Shown in pieces: positions 1 to 8,747 of a stretch of DNA of 38,761 bases; the stretch's first letter is position 1, and every line of letters starts with the position of its first letter. Location: contig URXE01000014.1 of the NCBI GenBank assembly GCA_900551815.1, forward strand, positions 1-38,761, in the 5' to 3' direction. The notes under the pieces were generated by a model, which was given only the letters and a program-made list of their open reading frames with translations, did no database searches and was not told where the DNA came from. The stretch is from an uncultured Collinsella sp. GTDB lineage: Bacteria > Actinomycetota > Coriobacteriia > Coriobacteriales > Coriobacteriaceae. Position numbers and translations under genes: made by a program.

Positions 1-320
<320 letters not shown>

Positions 321-463
321 GAACCGCACCTCGCGGCCCGCGGGACAAGCGCTCATGCGCGGTCCGGGCACGAGGATGCCCCCGAGTCACCTTTCCTATG
401 CGCCATGCGGCCCCCAGGGCACGCGATATCGACCCAGGACACCGTAACGGTGGGCGCCGCCCA

Positions 464-583
464 CCGGTCAGCGGCCAGAGCATGGGGGGCACGCCCGGTC
501 CCGTTCCGAACCCGGAAGCTAAGCCCCATCGCGCCGAGAGTACTGCGGGGTCAGCCCGTGGGAGGCCAGGGCGCCGCTGACCG
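464..583 (+). rRNA. 5S ribosomal RNA
   Basis: A ~120-base unit has complementary ends (CCGGTCAGCGG with CCGCTGACCGG) that form helix I. It contains the conserved 5S core CCGTTCCGAACCCGGAAGCTAAG (about 501-523) and GAGAGTACTGCGGGG. It lies about 145 bases after the 23S end, the normal 23S-5S order. Exact ends are set from the terminal helix and could shift by 1-3 bases. Confidence 0.95.
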
Positions 584-616
584 GTGGACGGCACCGAGCC
601 GTCAGTGAAAATGAAG

Positions 617-648
617 AAGGGGGAGGCCTCGCGGCCTCCCCCTTTTTT
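617..648 (+). terminator. rRNA operon terminator
   Basis: A perfect 10-bp stem (GGGGGAGGCC at 619-628 and GGCCTCCCCC at 633-642) has a TCGC tetraloop and is followed by six T. It lies 36 bases after 5S and ends the rRNA operon. Confidence 0.95.
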
Positions 649-714
649 GCGTTAATACTTCACAATGTAGTTGCATTTCACCCGTGACTCGGTCGGCTTA
701 TGGGTAATGAGCTT

Positions 715-1182
715 TTATTTAAAGACAAAAAATCGAATCAAAAGGGCAACTGCTATAACCACAATGATCAATAGCAGTAATTGGAGTCGATGCTGTTTGC
801 GTCGTTTACTTGACGAAACGAAGATTGATTTTCCCTGTTTTGGCGTTTCGAGATAACGAGCCGAATGCGTTAAGGTTTGCTTAGGTCGGGGACCTCTTTG
901 CTGCCGAGTTATGGGTGTTTTCTTCGGTTCGTCAATGATCGCACTGTTTTTTGATAACGGTGCATCTTTCAGATATACGGGATCGCTCGATGCGACGCCC
1001 ATGTGCTTACATCCCGTCTGGGCATCCTCGAGCGTTTGATATCGATTTCTCGTCACATATTCGGGCTCTGCATCATTAATGGGCTCTTGCGAGATGTGGG
1101 GGCGATGGAACCGTGGCGGCTGCGTGGAAATATCTTCCCCCTGCGTCGGCATAAACATATTGTTCTGGTTTTGGTCGTCCAT
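715..1182 (-). CDS. hypothetical tail-anchored membrane protein
   Basis: This 155-residue protein belongs to no family I recognise. Its first ~130 residues are polar, rich in Gln, Pro, Arg and Lys, with no clear fold. The cluster SSKRRKQHR is followed by about 20 hydrophobic residues (LQLLLLIIVVIAVALLIRFF) that end at the C-terminus. That is the layout of a tail-anchored protein with its N-terminus in the cytoplasm. AAAGGG lies 4 bases before the ATG. The gene is clearly more AT-rich than its neighbours, which could mean foreign origin or weak constraint. It diverges from hsp20 and shares a 277-base intergenic region with it. Without database support the reality of the gene rests on the RBS, the open frame and the sensible membrane anchor. 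Confidence 0.65.
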   Translation of the reverse strand: MDDQNQNNMFMPTQGEDISTQPPRFHRPHISQEPINDAEPEYVTRNRYQTLEDAQTGCKHMGVASSDPVYLKDAPLSKNSAIIDEPKKTPITRQQRGPRPKQTLTHSARYLETPKQGKSIFVSSSKRRKQHRLQLLLLIIVVIAVALLIRFFVFK

Positions 1183-1274
1183 GATGCCCTTTAGCTCGTT
1201 ACCAACAACGTGTATGCGCTCATTGTAAGCCCCTTGTTATTTGTAGCTGTGGACATACTCGTTATTTAAGCTCT

Positions 1275-1395
1275 GGTTCAAAGAACCTTAACCTTCCTAA
1301 AACCTGAGTCATACTCACTTAGATATGCTTATAGTACTGGACTCAAAAAACTTTATAGTCGATGTATATATAAGCACAGGGTGGGCATATATAAG
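1275..1395. promoter_or_regulatory. divergent hsp20 control region with palindromes and repeats
   Basis: The AT-rich region between the tail-anchored gene and hsp20 holds two short palindromes, GGTTC-AAA-GAACC (1275-1287) and TGAGT-CAT-ACTCA (1305-1317), with centres 30 bp apart. Two exact copies of ATATATAAG (1366-1374 and 1387-1395) start 21 bp apart, which is two helical turns. These are plausible regulator sites for a heat-shock gene. They do not match the CIRCE or HAIR consensus exactly, so no regulator is assigned. Confidence 0.4.
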
Positions 1396-1459
1396 AGCGT
1401 CAAAAGAAGTCCCAGTCACCTAGAAGATGACTCGGCAGTCCTATAAAGGAGTGGTAAAC

Positions 1460-1891
1460 ATGGCAAGCATGGTTCCTTATCGTTCGGTTTTTGGCGTTCG
1501 TCCCTCTGCAAGCTCGCTGTTCGATCTGTTTGATGATATGAGTGACCTAGCGAACGGCTCGATTGCCTCTAAGGCGTTCCCCGTTGACGTTGAGGATAAG
1601 GGCGATGGCTATGAGGTCAAGGCTTATCTTACCGGCGTCGCCAAGGACGATATCGATGTCGAGCTTAACGAGGGCCGTCTCTCCATTAGCGTGAATGTCG
1701 AGGAAGACGAGGAGAACGAGGGCAAGAACTTCCTGCAGAAGGAGTTCAGCTCGTACAGCGCGACGCGTGGCGTGTATCTTAAGGACGCTTCGAGCGAGGG
1801 TCTCTCGGCTAAGTACGCTGACGGCATCCTTACCGTTACGGTTCCCAAGATCGTCGAGAAGAAGAACGTTACGAAGATCTCCATCGACTAA
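1460..1891 (+). CDS. Hsp20/alpha-crystallin family small heat-shock protein
   Basis: This 143-residue protein is an ATP-independent holdase that binds unfolding proteins in the cytoplasm. The alpha-crystallin domain covers roughly residues 38-140. It starts with the FPVDVEDKGDGYEVKAYLTG strand region and ends with the characteristic GILTVTVPK motif, where the I-L after Gly matches the family G-x-L signature. The open frame extends 11 codons upstream. AAAGGAG at 1445-1451 lies 8 bases before the ATG at 1460, and family members begin near this point, so I chose 1460. It is monocistronic, with its own AT-rich promoter region upstream and a strong bidirectional terminator downstream. Confidence 0.95.
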   Translation: MASMVPYRSVFGVRPSASSLFDLFDDMSDLANGSIASKAFPVDVEDKGDGYEVKAYLTGVAKDDIDVELNEGRLSISVNVEEDEENEGKNFLQKEFSSYSATRGVYLKDASSEGLSAKYADGILTVTVPKIVEKKNVTKISID

Positions 1892-1924
1892 CTTCGTTGA
1901 TGTTCTGCGCTATTAAATGACAAC

Positions 1925-1959
1925 AAAAGGGGCTGGGAAGCGATTCCCGGCCCCTTTTG
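1925..1959. terminator. bidirectional terminator between hsp20 and the metallohydrolase
   Basis: AAAAGGGGC (1925-1933) pairs with GCCCCTTTT (1950-1958) and the stem continues inward through GGGAA/TTCCC to a GCGA loop. A-rich and T-rich flanks allow it to act on both strands, which fits two converging genes. Confidence 0.85.
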
Positions 1960-1973
1960 CTGTTTAGGACAGT

Positions 1974-2783
1974 CTATTGAATGGTTGCTGGCCGATACTG
2001 GCTTGCGGGGCGTATCGAGAGATTTCGCGATCCTTGGAGAAGGGTGGCGGAGCTGCCGACCTCGTCATCCAGGGTTGCGGCTAGAGCTTTGGCATAGCTT
2101 TTTACGGTAAGACTCGGGCGATTGTTATCTTGGCTGATATGCATGGCAATGAGCTGTTCGGTGCGATCGGTAACAAGCTCGCGTGCGGCTTCGGCGGCCT
2201 GATCGTTGGACAGATGCCCTTTTGTAGATAGGATGCGCTCCTGAAGAAAGCGGGGATATTCTCCCTCGCGCAGCATGGTCACATCGTGGTTGCTTTCGAG
2301 CGCGAGGACTCGACAATCTTTGAGGGTGTTCATGGCCTGGCTCGATAGCTCTCCGGTGTCGGTGGCAAAGCCGATGGAATCATCGAGGGCGTCGAATCGA
2401 TAGCCGACTGGATTGATGACATCGTGTGATGTTGAGTAGGTTTGCACCTGGATGCCGGCAATGGATAGGGTGTCACCGGGATCGAATTCCTCGACAGGCA
2501 GATGCGAAAGATTTTCTTTGCTCGAAAGTGTGCCCCTGCTGGCAAAGAGGGGGCCGTGCCAGTGCTTGCACCAGACATCGAGGCCCTTGATGTGATCGGT
2601 ATGCTCATGAGTAATGAGAAGAGCCGAGACGTTGTCTGCCGAGAGCCCCAGTTCTGTCATGCGCTTTAATGTCTCGCGGCGAGAAAGACCGTCGTCAATC
2701 ATGATGAGCCCCCGGGGGCCTTCGATGAGCGCGCAGTTGCCTTTTGAGCCGCTGCCAAGGATATGAAGGTGCAGACGAGACAT
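1974..2783 (-). CDS. MBL-fold metallohydrolase, WalJ/YycJ-like
   Basis: This 269-residue metallo-beta-lactamase-fold hydrolase carries the metal motif HEHTDH at residues 59-64. The N-terminal LHILGSGSKGNCALIEG is typical of the YycJ/WalJ branch, a family of DNA-processing or cell-envelope-linked hydrolases whose substrate is not settled. The frame runs 27 codons further upstream, but the family starts at MSRLHLHIL, so 2783 is chosen. No strong RBS is seen (TTTGGAATC). It diverges from tilS with a gap of only 48 bases, so the promoters overlap. Confidence 0.85.
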   Translation of the reverse strand: MSRLHLHILGSGSKGNCALIEGPRGLIMIDDGLSRRETLKRMTELGLSADNVSALLITHEHTDHIKGLDVWCKHWHGPLFASRGTLSSKENLSHLPVEEFDPGDTLSIAGIQVQTYSTSHDVINPVGYRFDALDDSIGFATDTGELSSQAMNTLKDCRVLALESNHDVTMLREGEYPRFLQERILSTKGHLSNDQAAEAARELVTDRTEQLIAMHISQDNNRPSLTVKSYAKALAATLDDEVGSSATLLQGSRNLSIRPASQYRPATIQ

Positions 2784-2831
2784 AAGATTCCAAAGGATAC
2801 AATGGGTGCGAACGAATAGAGGAGGAAGCAA

Positions 2832-4373
2832 ATGCCAACGGTATCTCAGCATTATGGACACCATGCTGCATCGCGGGCTGATGATAAGGCCCTGGCAACG
2901 CGGCAGACGGCTGCCCCCGTGGTGCTCATGGTATCAGGTGGTGCGGACTCGACGGCTTTGCTCCTTATGGCGTGCACATCAAAGTTGGATATTCAGGATG
3001 GGCGTGGTGTAGCTCCCATCGCGCGCGAGCGACTGCACGTGCTGCATGTGAACCATCATCTGCGCGGTGAGGCATCCGATGGCGACGAGGCCTTTGTGCG
3101 CGGCCTATGCGCACAATATGGCTTGCCGCTGTGTGTTGAGCATGCCTATTTTGATGATGAATCGGGCAATATCGAGGCGGCTGCCCGCGAGGTGCGCTAT
3201 GCCGCGGCGCGGAGGTATGTCCGCGAGCTCTGCGCCCAGACGGGGGCACCGCGAACGGCGGCTCGTATCTGCACCGCGCACACGTCTTCGGATCGCGCGG
3301 AAACGTTTTTGATGAACGCGATTAAGGGTTCGGGGCCCGCTGGTCTATCGAGCATTCCTCGCCGGAGAAATATCGTGGTGCGTCCCTTGCTCGACCTGAC
3401 TCATGATGAGCTCGTTGGCTATCTGCAGGTGCATGCTCAGCCGTGGCGAGAGGACGAGAGCAACGAGGACGTGTCGTACTTGCGTAACTACGTGCGCCAT
3501 CGAGTGATGCCGGTGGTGGCGCAGCGCAACGCGAACGTCTGTAAGACGATTGGCGGCGCTTGTGAAATTCTTGGCGACGAAGACGCCTTTCTTTCCCAGC
3601 TTTCCGCACAGGCGTTTCGAAGCTGCCTGCGTAAGGAGGCAGCGGGTGCACTGGTCCTTGACGCTCGCCGACTGGCCGCGGCCGAGGTGGTGATTGCTCG
3701 GCGCATGGTGCGACTGGCAATTAAGCGTATCGACCCAGACGCTCGCCCGGAGATGCGGCATGTGGAGCGCGTGCTCGCCTGTGTCGCCGAAGGTTCGGGT
3801 TCGGTCACGCTGCCGGCGGGAATCGATGCGCGCGTGGAGTTTGGCATGCTGGCGTTTAAGGCCCCGGTGGCTCGCGAGGGCCTGGTCGCGGACTGGGTTA
3901 CCGTACCCGGTCGTTTGCCGTTGGGCGGGGGACGTATGCTGGTCACAGAGCCGATGGCCGTTGAGCCGGGATGCGATATCGTGCGCCGCGCCCGTGAGCT
4001 TGCGGCTGCCGGGGAAGTGACCGCTTTGGTAGACGCGGCTGCCTTGGGTTTTGCCGACAGCGATAGTGAGCGGATCCTGGCGGGCTCGCGTGGCGAGATC
4101 CCTGTCGAGGCGCGATTGGCGCGCCTGTGGGTGGACGGTCCCGCACCGGGAGACGTGATGTGCCCGTTAGGGATGAGTGGCCGAAGCAAGAAAGTATCCG
4201 ACTTGCTAGGCGAGGCTCGCATTCCCGTTTCCGAGCGCGCCGGCGTGCCCATGGTGAGGACGGCGCCGGGAGGTGCCGTGGTGTGGGTCGCCGGAGTTCG
4301 CGCGGACGAGCGTTTTAAGTGCACGGCAGCAACGCGCGTGGCATATCTGCTCCGCGTGGTCGATGCGGAATAG
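2832..4373 (+). CDS. tilS: tRNA(Ile)-lysidine synthase
   Basis: TilS is a cytoplasmic N-type ATP pyrophosphatase. It attaches lysine to C34 of tRNA-Ile(CAU), so that it reads AUA and is charged with isoleucine. The PP-loop SGGADST is at residues 35-41. The following HVNHHLRGEASDGDE and CTAHTSSDRAETFLMN segments match the family's catalytic core. The C-terminal half holds the TilS substrate-binding and C-terminal domains, giving a normal length of 513 residues. GAGGAGG lies just before the ATG. It is the first gene of the tilS-hpt-ftsH cluster widely conserved in Gram-positive bacteria. A 147-base gap with its own signals separates it from hpt. Confidence 0.97.
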   Translation: MPTVSQHYGHHAASRADDKALATRQTAAPVVLMVSGGADSTALLLMACTSKLDIQDGRGVAPIARERLHVLHVNHHLRGEASDGDEAFVRGLCAQYGLPLCVEHAYFDDESGNIEAAAREVRYAAARRYVRELCAQTGAPRTAARICTAHTSSDRAETFLMNAIKGSGPAGLSSIPRRRNIVVRPLLDLTHDELVGYLQVHAQPWREDESNEDVSYLRNYVRHRVMPVVAQRNANVCKTIGGACEILGDEDAFLSQLSAQAFRSCLRKEAAGALVLDARRLAAAEVVIARRMVRLAIKRIDPDARPEMRHVERVLACVAEGSGSVTLPAGIDARVEFGMLAFKAPVAREGLVADWVTVPGRLPLGGGRMLVTEPMAVEPGCDIVRRARELAAAGEVTALVDAAALGFADSDSERILAGSRGEIPVEARLARLWVDGPAPGDVMCPLGMSGRSKKVSDLLGEARIPVSERAGVPMVRTAPGGAVVWVAGVRADERFKCTAATRVAYLLRVVDAE

Positions 4374-4424
4374 CGTCCCACGCCTGCTATTCTGTGCGAC
4401 GTTGACGGTATTCCCGCGCTGATG

Positions 4425-4464
4425 GCGCACGGGCTGGTAAATTTACCCCGTGCGCTGCTAGAAT
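4425..4464 (+). promoter_or_regulatory. palindrome and -10-like box before hpt-ftsH
   Basis: The 12-base perfect palindrome GGTAAATTTACC (4436-4447) is bracketed by complementary arms GCGCACGG (4425-4432) and CCGTGCGC (4448-4455). TAGAAT, a good -10 candidate, follows at 4459-4464. The position suggests an operator overlapping a promoter that gives hpt-ftsH expression independent of tilS. The regulator is unknown and no convincing -35 was found. Confidence 0.45.
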
Positions 4465-4520
4465 GTGAAGTTCGCGTCCATGCGGCGGTGTGTGGGCGAT
4501 AAGCACAAGAAAGGGTTGTC

Positions 4521-5069
4521 ATGGCTTCTCAACATCCGGATATCGAGAAGGTTCTGTTTACGCAGGAGGATATCGACGGCATCGTCTCTCGCCTGGGCGA
4601 GGAGATTACTCGCGACTACGCGGGTAAGGATTTGGTGCTGATTGCGGTCCTGCGCGGCGCCGTGGTCTTTATGGGCGACCTGATGCGCAAGATCGAGCTG
4701 CCGACCAACATCGATTTCATGGCTGTTTCGAGCTATGGCGACGGTGTGAAGTCCTCGGGTATCGTGCGTATCATTAAGGACCTGGATATCGACATCCGCG
4801 GTCGCGACGTGCTGATCGTCGAGGACATTCTGGACTCGGGCCTGACGCTCAAGTATCTGATGAAGAACCTCGAGAGCCGCAAGCCCGCTTCTCTGGAGGT
4901 CGCCGCCTTCCTGTGGAAGGACGTTGAGGACCGCGTCTCGGCCATCACGCCCAAGTATGTTGGAACCCATTGCCCCGATGCCTTTGTGGTGGGCTACGGC
5001 CTCGACTATGCCGAGCGCTATCGCAACCTTCCGTATCTGGGCATTTTGAAACCGGAGGTTTATTCGTAA
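4521..5069 (+). CDS. hpt: hypoxanthine phosphoribosyltransferase
   Basis: This 182-residue purine salvage enzyme converts hypoxanthine (and usually guanine) plus PRPP to IMP/GMP. The PRPP-binding motif VLIVEDILDSGLTL lies at residues 97-110 with the acidic pair E101-D102. VLRGAVVFMGDL provides the second conserved loop and YVGTHCPDAFVVGYGLDY the C-terminal purine-contact region. Length is normal for the family. AAAGGG precedes the ATG. The stop codon is one base from the ftsH start, so the two are translationally coupled. Confidence 0.97.
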   Translation: MASQHPDIEKVLFTQEDIDGIVSRLGEEITRDYAGKDLVLIAVLRGAVVFMGDLMRKIELPTNIDFMAVSSYGDGVKSSGIVRIIKDLDIDIRGRDVLIVEDILDSGLTLKYLMKNLESRKPASLEVAAFLWKDVEDRVSAITPKYVGTHCPDAFVVGYGLDYAERYRNLPYLGILKPEVYS

Positions 5070-5070
5070 G

Positions 5071-7209
5071 ATGCCCGACGACCGTAACGATAACAATTCC
5101 CAGACTCCCCGGGAGCCTAAGATTCCGGGGATGCCCGGAGGCAGGAAGCCCACGCGTACGGGCTGGCTGTATTTTATTTTGGCTTGCGCGCTTCTGGGCT
5201 ACGCCTTCTTTAACATGGGCTCCGGCTTTGCCAATTCCAGCAATACCGTTAAGCTCGCGACGAGTGAGATGGTCAGCGCCATCAAGCAGGATCGCGTCGA
5301 AGATCTGACCTATACGGTTCAAGACGGAAGCGTGACGGGTCATTACTGGAAGACGAAGAAGGACAAGGGCGATACGAGCGAGCTCAAGAGCTTCTCCTCG
5401 ACCTATGTCGGCTCCGATTCGCTTGCCGAGCTTATGGCGGAGCACCCCGATACCAAGTACATCGTCAACACCAATGACCCCGATTTTTGGGGCGACCTGG
5501 CGATGAGCGTGCTTCCGACGATCGCCCTGATCGCCATCATGTTCTACTTTATGCGCCAGATGATGGGCGCCAACAATAGGAACATGCAGTTTGGCAAGAC
5601 CAACGCCAAGACCAACGAGGCCACGCGCCCCAAGGTCAAGTTTGAAGACGTTGCCGGCGTGGACGAGGCGGTCGAGGAGCTCGAGGAGATTCGTGACTTT
5701 TTGAGCGATCCGGATCGCTATCGCAAACTGGGCGCCAAGATCCCGCGTGGCGTGTTGCTGGTGGGCCCTCCGGGCACTGGTAAAACGCTGCTGGCCAAGG
5801 CCGTTGCCGGCGAGGCGGGCGTGCCGTTCTTTAGCATCTCGGGCTCCGACTTTGTCGAGATGTTCGTGGGTGTCGGCGCCAGCCGTGTGCGTGACCTCTT
5901 TAAGGAGGCCAAGTCCCAGGCCCCGTCGATCATCTTCATCGATGAGATCGATGCCGTGGGACGTCAGCGCGGAGCTGGCTTGGGCGGCGGTCACGACGAG
6001 CGCGAGCAGACGCTCAACCAGCTGCTGGTCGAGATGGACGGTTTTGAGGAGAGCGAGTCAGTCATCCTGATCGCTGCGACCAACCGTCCTGACATCCTGG
6101 ATCCGGCATTGCTGCGTCCCGGTCGTTTTGACCGTCAGGTTACGGTCGACCGTCCGGATGTGAAGGGCCGCGAGCAGATCTTGCGCGTGCATGCTGAGAA
6201 CAAGCCGATGGACGAGGACGTGAAGTTTGAGAAGCTCGCCCAGATGACCGTTGGCTTCACCGGCGCCGATCTGGCAAATCTGCTCAACGAGTCTGCGCTG
6301 CTGGCTGCCCGCCGCCATCGTTCCGTGATCTCGATGGACGAGGTCGAGGAATCGATGGAGCGCGTGATTGCCGGTCCGCAGCGCAAGGGTCGCGTGATGA
6401 CCGAGGCCGAGCGCACCACGATTGCCTACCACGAGAGCGGTCACGCCCTGGTGGGTCACATCCTGGAGCACTCCGATCCGGTACACAAGATCTCGATCGT
6501 CAGCCGCGGCCAGGCTTTGGGTTACACGCTGCAGCTCCCGCAGGAGGACCACTTCCTCAAGACCAAGAACGAGATGCTCGACGAGCTTGCCGTGTTCTTG
6601 GGCGGTCGCGTTGCCGAGGAGCTCATGTGCGACGACATCACGTCGGGTGCGAGCAACGATCTGGAGCGCGCGACCAAGATGGCGCGCGAGATGGTCACGC
6701 GCTTGGGCATGAGCGAGGAGCTTGGAACGCAGGTGTTTGGTGAGGCGCAGCATCAGGTATTCCTGGGCCGCGACTATGCCGATCATCAGGACTACTCTGA
6801 GGAGACGGCGCGTCGCATCGACATCGAGGTCCAGCGCATTATGCGTGAGGCCCACCGTCGTGCGGTCGAGATCCTGGATGCCCGTCGCGATCAGCTCGAC
6901 CTGATGGCCAAGGTACTGCTTGAGCGCGAGACCGTCGAGGGTGACGCCGTGAACGCCCTGCTCGACAACGAGTGGGACGCCTACCTTGAGCGTGAGGGCG
7001 ATATCCTGGCGGCCAAGGAGGAGCGCAATGCCAAGGCGGCCGGCATGCCGACCAAGAAGCATGCGCCTCGCATGAGCGAGGAGGAGCTGGCGGCTGATGC
7101 CGCGGCATTTGCGCAGGCGGCCATGCAGGAGGATGCCGAAGCCGCATCCGATGATGCCGGCGATGACTGTGCCGTCAATGCCGGCGCCGACACCGACGAC
7201 GACAAATAG
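5071..7209 (+). CDS. ftsH: ATP-dependent zinc metalloprotease FtsH
   Basis: FtsH is a hexameric membrane AAA+ protease that degrades misassembled membrane proteins and short-lived regulators. Transmembrane segments lie at about residues 31-47 and 143-165 and flank an extracytoplasmic domain. The AAA module has Walker A GPPGTGKT from residue 232, Walker B IIFIDEIDAVG, and the second region of homology with the arginine finger in DPALLRPGRFDR. The zinc site HESGH is at residues 454-458. At 712 residues it is somewhat longer than E. coli FtsH, mainly through an acidic Ala-rich tail after about residue 655. Its RBS (GGAGG) lies inside the end of hpt, from which it is separated by one base. Confidence 0.98.
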   Translation: MPDDRNDNNSQTPREPKIPGMPGGRKPTRTGWLYFILACALLGYAFFNMGSGFANSSNTVKLATSEMVSAIKQDRVEDLTYTVQDGSVTGHYWKTKKDKGDTSELKSFSSTYVGSDSLAELMAEHPDTKYIVNTNDPDFWGDLAMSVLPTIALIAIMFYFMRQMMGANNRNMQFGKTNAKTNEATRPKVKFEDVAGVDEAVEELEEIRDFLSDPDRYRKLGAKIPRGVLLVGPPGTGKTLLAKAVAGEAGVPFFSISGSDFVEMFVGVGASRVRDLFKEAKSQAPSIIFIDEIDAVGRQRGAGLGGGHDEREQTLNQLLVEMDGFEESESVILIAATNRPDILDPALLRPGRFDRQVTVDRPDVKGREQILRVHAENKPMDEDVKFEKLAQMTVGFTGADLANLLNESALLAARRHRSVISMDEVEESMERVIAGPQRKGRVMTEAERTTIAYHESGHALVGHILEHSDPVHKISIVSRGQALGYTLQLPQEDHFLKTKNEMLDELAVFLGGRVAEELMCDDITSGASNDLERATKMAREMVTRLGMSEELGTQVFGEAQHQVFLGRDYADHQDYSEETARRIDIEVQRIMREAHRRAVEILDARRDQLDLMAKVLLERETVEGDAVNALLDNEWDAYLEREGDILAAKEERNAKAAGMPTKKHAPRMSEEELAADAAAFAQAAMQEDAEAASDDAGDDCAVNAGADTDDDK

Positions 7210-7220
7210 TCTTTGTGGTG

Positions 7221-7253
7221 AAAGCCTCCGCGGGGAAACCTGTGGAGGCTTTT
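7221..7253 (+). terminator. ftsH terminator
   Basis: AAAGCCTCC (7221-7229) pairs with GGAGGCTTT (7244-7252) and a T-rich stretch follows. It lies 12 bases after the ftsH stop. Confidence 0.85.
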
Positions 7254-7276
7254 CTTTTGAGCGATATGGAGCCGTC

Positions 7277-7338
7277 TGTTGATTGGGGACAGACTTAAAT
7301 GTGCGTTTTCACGCATTTAAGTCTGTCCCCAATCAACA
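7277..7338. repeat. 25-bp perfect inverted repeat with GGGGACAG core
   Basis: The arms 7277-7301 (beginning TGTTGATTGGGGACAG) and 7314-7338 are exact reverse complements and are separated by 12 bases. It sits between the ftsH terminator and the aminotransferase promoter. The GGGGACAG core recalls REP elements mobilised by RAYT (TnpA-REP) transposases; that link is inference, because no such gene is in the window. Confidence 0.8.
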
Positions 7339-7397
7339 TTGCTGCGGCGCTTTTCCCGACTAAAGCGTACAATACCGCCTATGCGAAAGGGGAACAG

Positions 7398-8588
7398 ATG
7401 ATTAACGAAACCATGTATGCTCGCGGTGCGGAAAGCTCCATCATCCGCGAGATTTTTAGCTATGGCCTTGAGCGCAAGGCGCAAATCGGCGCGGAAAACG
7501 TGTTCGATTTCTCGCTGGGCAACCCGAGCGTTCCGGCACCCGCTGCCGTCGCGGAGTCCATCAAAAAGGCGCTTGAACTGCCCAGTGACCAGCTGCACGG
7601 ATACACTCCCGCACCGGGCCTACCGCAGTGCCGTACCGCCGTTGCTGAGTCGCTCAACCGTCGCTTCGGTACGAGCTATGAGGGCAAGGACGTCTTTATG
7701 ACGGTGGGCGCCGCGGCTTCGCTCACCTGTACGCTCAATGCCGTTACGAATCCGGGCGATGAGGTTATTGTTATCGCCCCGTACTTTCCGGAGTATCGCG
7801 TTTGGATTGAGAAGGCCTGCTGTACGTGTGTCGAGGCGCTCGCCGATGAAGATACGTTCCAGCTGAGCGTGGACAACGTGCTCAAGGCGATTACCGATAA
7901 AACGGCAGCCGTCATCATCGACTCGCCCAACAATCCGACCGGTGCCGTATATACGCGCGACACGCTGACGCGACTGGCCAATGTTCTGCGCGAGGCCAAC
8001 GCTCAGCGCGATCCTGAGAACCCGATCACGCTTATCTCTGACGAGCCGTATCGCGAGATTGTCTATGGCGCCGAGGTGCCTTGGGTGCCTTCGATCTACG
8101 AGCACACCATCGTGTGCTACTCGTATTCCAAGTCGCTTTCGCTGCCGGGCGAGCGCGTGGGGTGGATCCTGGTTCCCAATACGAACCCTCAGGCAGCTCG
8201 TCTAATGCCCGCCGTTGCCGGTGCCGCCCGTACGCTGGGCTTCGTGTGCGCGCCGGCGCTCTTCCAGCGTGTAATTATCGACTGCATCGATGAACCGAGT
8301 GACGTTGAGGCCTATGCACGCAACCGCACCGCGCTTACCGATGCACTAGCGGAGTACGGCTACACCTATGTTGAGCCGGATGGTGCATTCTACCTGTGGG
8401 TGAAGGCGCTGGAGCCCGATGCGAACGCTTTCTGCGAGCGCGCGAAGAAGTATGAGCTGCTCGCGGTGCCCTCGGACAGCTTTGGCATGCCGGGCTGGTT
8501 CCGCTTGGGCTACTGCGTGAGCTACGAGACTATCGTCAACTCACTGCCCGCCTGGAAGCAGCTGGCCGACGAGTATCGTCAAAAGTAA
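7398..8588 (+). CDS. pyridoxal-phosphate-dependent aminotransferase (class I/II)
   Basis: This 396-residue fold-type I aminotransferase is of the aspartate/aromatic kind. It has DFSLGNPSVPAP near the N-terminus and DSPNNPTGAVY for cofactor and substrate contacts. SYSKSLSLPGERVGW carries the PLP Schiff-base lysine K245, and FRLGYC near the end holds the carboxylate-binding Arg. The substrate cannot be told from sequence alone. The frame is open from 7299, but that stretch runs through the inverted repeat. AAAGGGGA at 7386-7393 points to ATG 7398. It appears to be monocistronic. Confidence 0.93.
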   Translation: MINETMYARGAESSIIREIFSYGLERKAQIGAENVFDFSLGNPSVPAPAAVAESIKKALELPSDQLHGYTPAPGLPQCRTAVAESLNRRFGTSYEGKDVFMTVGAAASLTCTLNAVTNPGDEVIVIAPYFPEYRVWIEKACCTCVEALADEDTFQLSVDNVLKAITDKTAAVIIDSPNNPTGAVYTRDTLTRLANVLREANAQRDPENPITLISDEPYREIVYGAEVPWVPSIYEHTIVCYSYSKSLSLPGERVGWILVPNTNPQAARLMPAVAGAARTLGFVCAPALFQRVIIDCIDEPSDVEAYARNRTALTDALAEYGYTYVEPDGAFYLWVKALEPDANAFCERAKKYELLAVPSDSFGMPGWFRLGYCVSYETIVNSLPAWKQLADEYRQK

Positions 8589-8617
8589 AGCGCTCTGCTT
8601 ACAATGTTTTACGTGAA

Positions 8618-8650
8618 ACGGGGTTTGGCTTTAAGCCAGACCCCGTTGTC
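8618..8650 (+). terminator. hairpin after the aminotransferase
   Basis: ACGGGGTTTGGCTT (8618-8631) pairs with AAGCCAGACCCCGT (8633-8646), with one G-T wobble. The T tract is short (TTGTCT), so termination may be partial or the hairpin may only protect the 3' end. Confidence 0.6.
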
Positions 8651-8680
8651 TATGCCGTTGTGTGATTGGGATGAAGCAGT

Positions 8681-8710
8681 TTTACGACTGCCGAAAGCTA
8701 TGCGTACAAT
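8681..8710 (+). promoter_or_regulatory. candidate sigma-70-type promoter of the PHP gene
   Basis: TTTACG (8681-8686) and TACAAT (8705-8710) are 18 bases apart and lie 38 bases before the start codon. Confidence 0.4.
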
Positions 8711-8747
8711 GAATATACGCGACGGCCATACTGGACAAGGAGACCTG

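Noticed and set aside
1305..1317. TGAGT-CAT-ACTCA as an HspR HAIR site
   Set aside because: HAIR is CTTGAGT-N7-ACTCAAG; spacing and outer bases differ, so it is reported only as an unassigned palindrome.
7299..7397. Longer N-terminus of the aminotransferase
   Set aside because: The extension is translated from a palindromic repeat and lacks an RBS; AAAGGGGA points to 7398.
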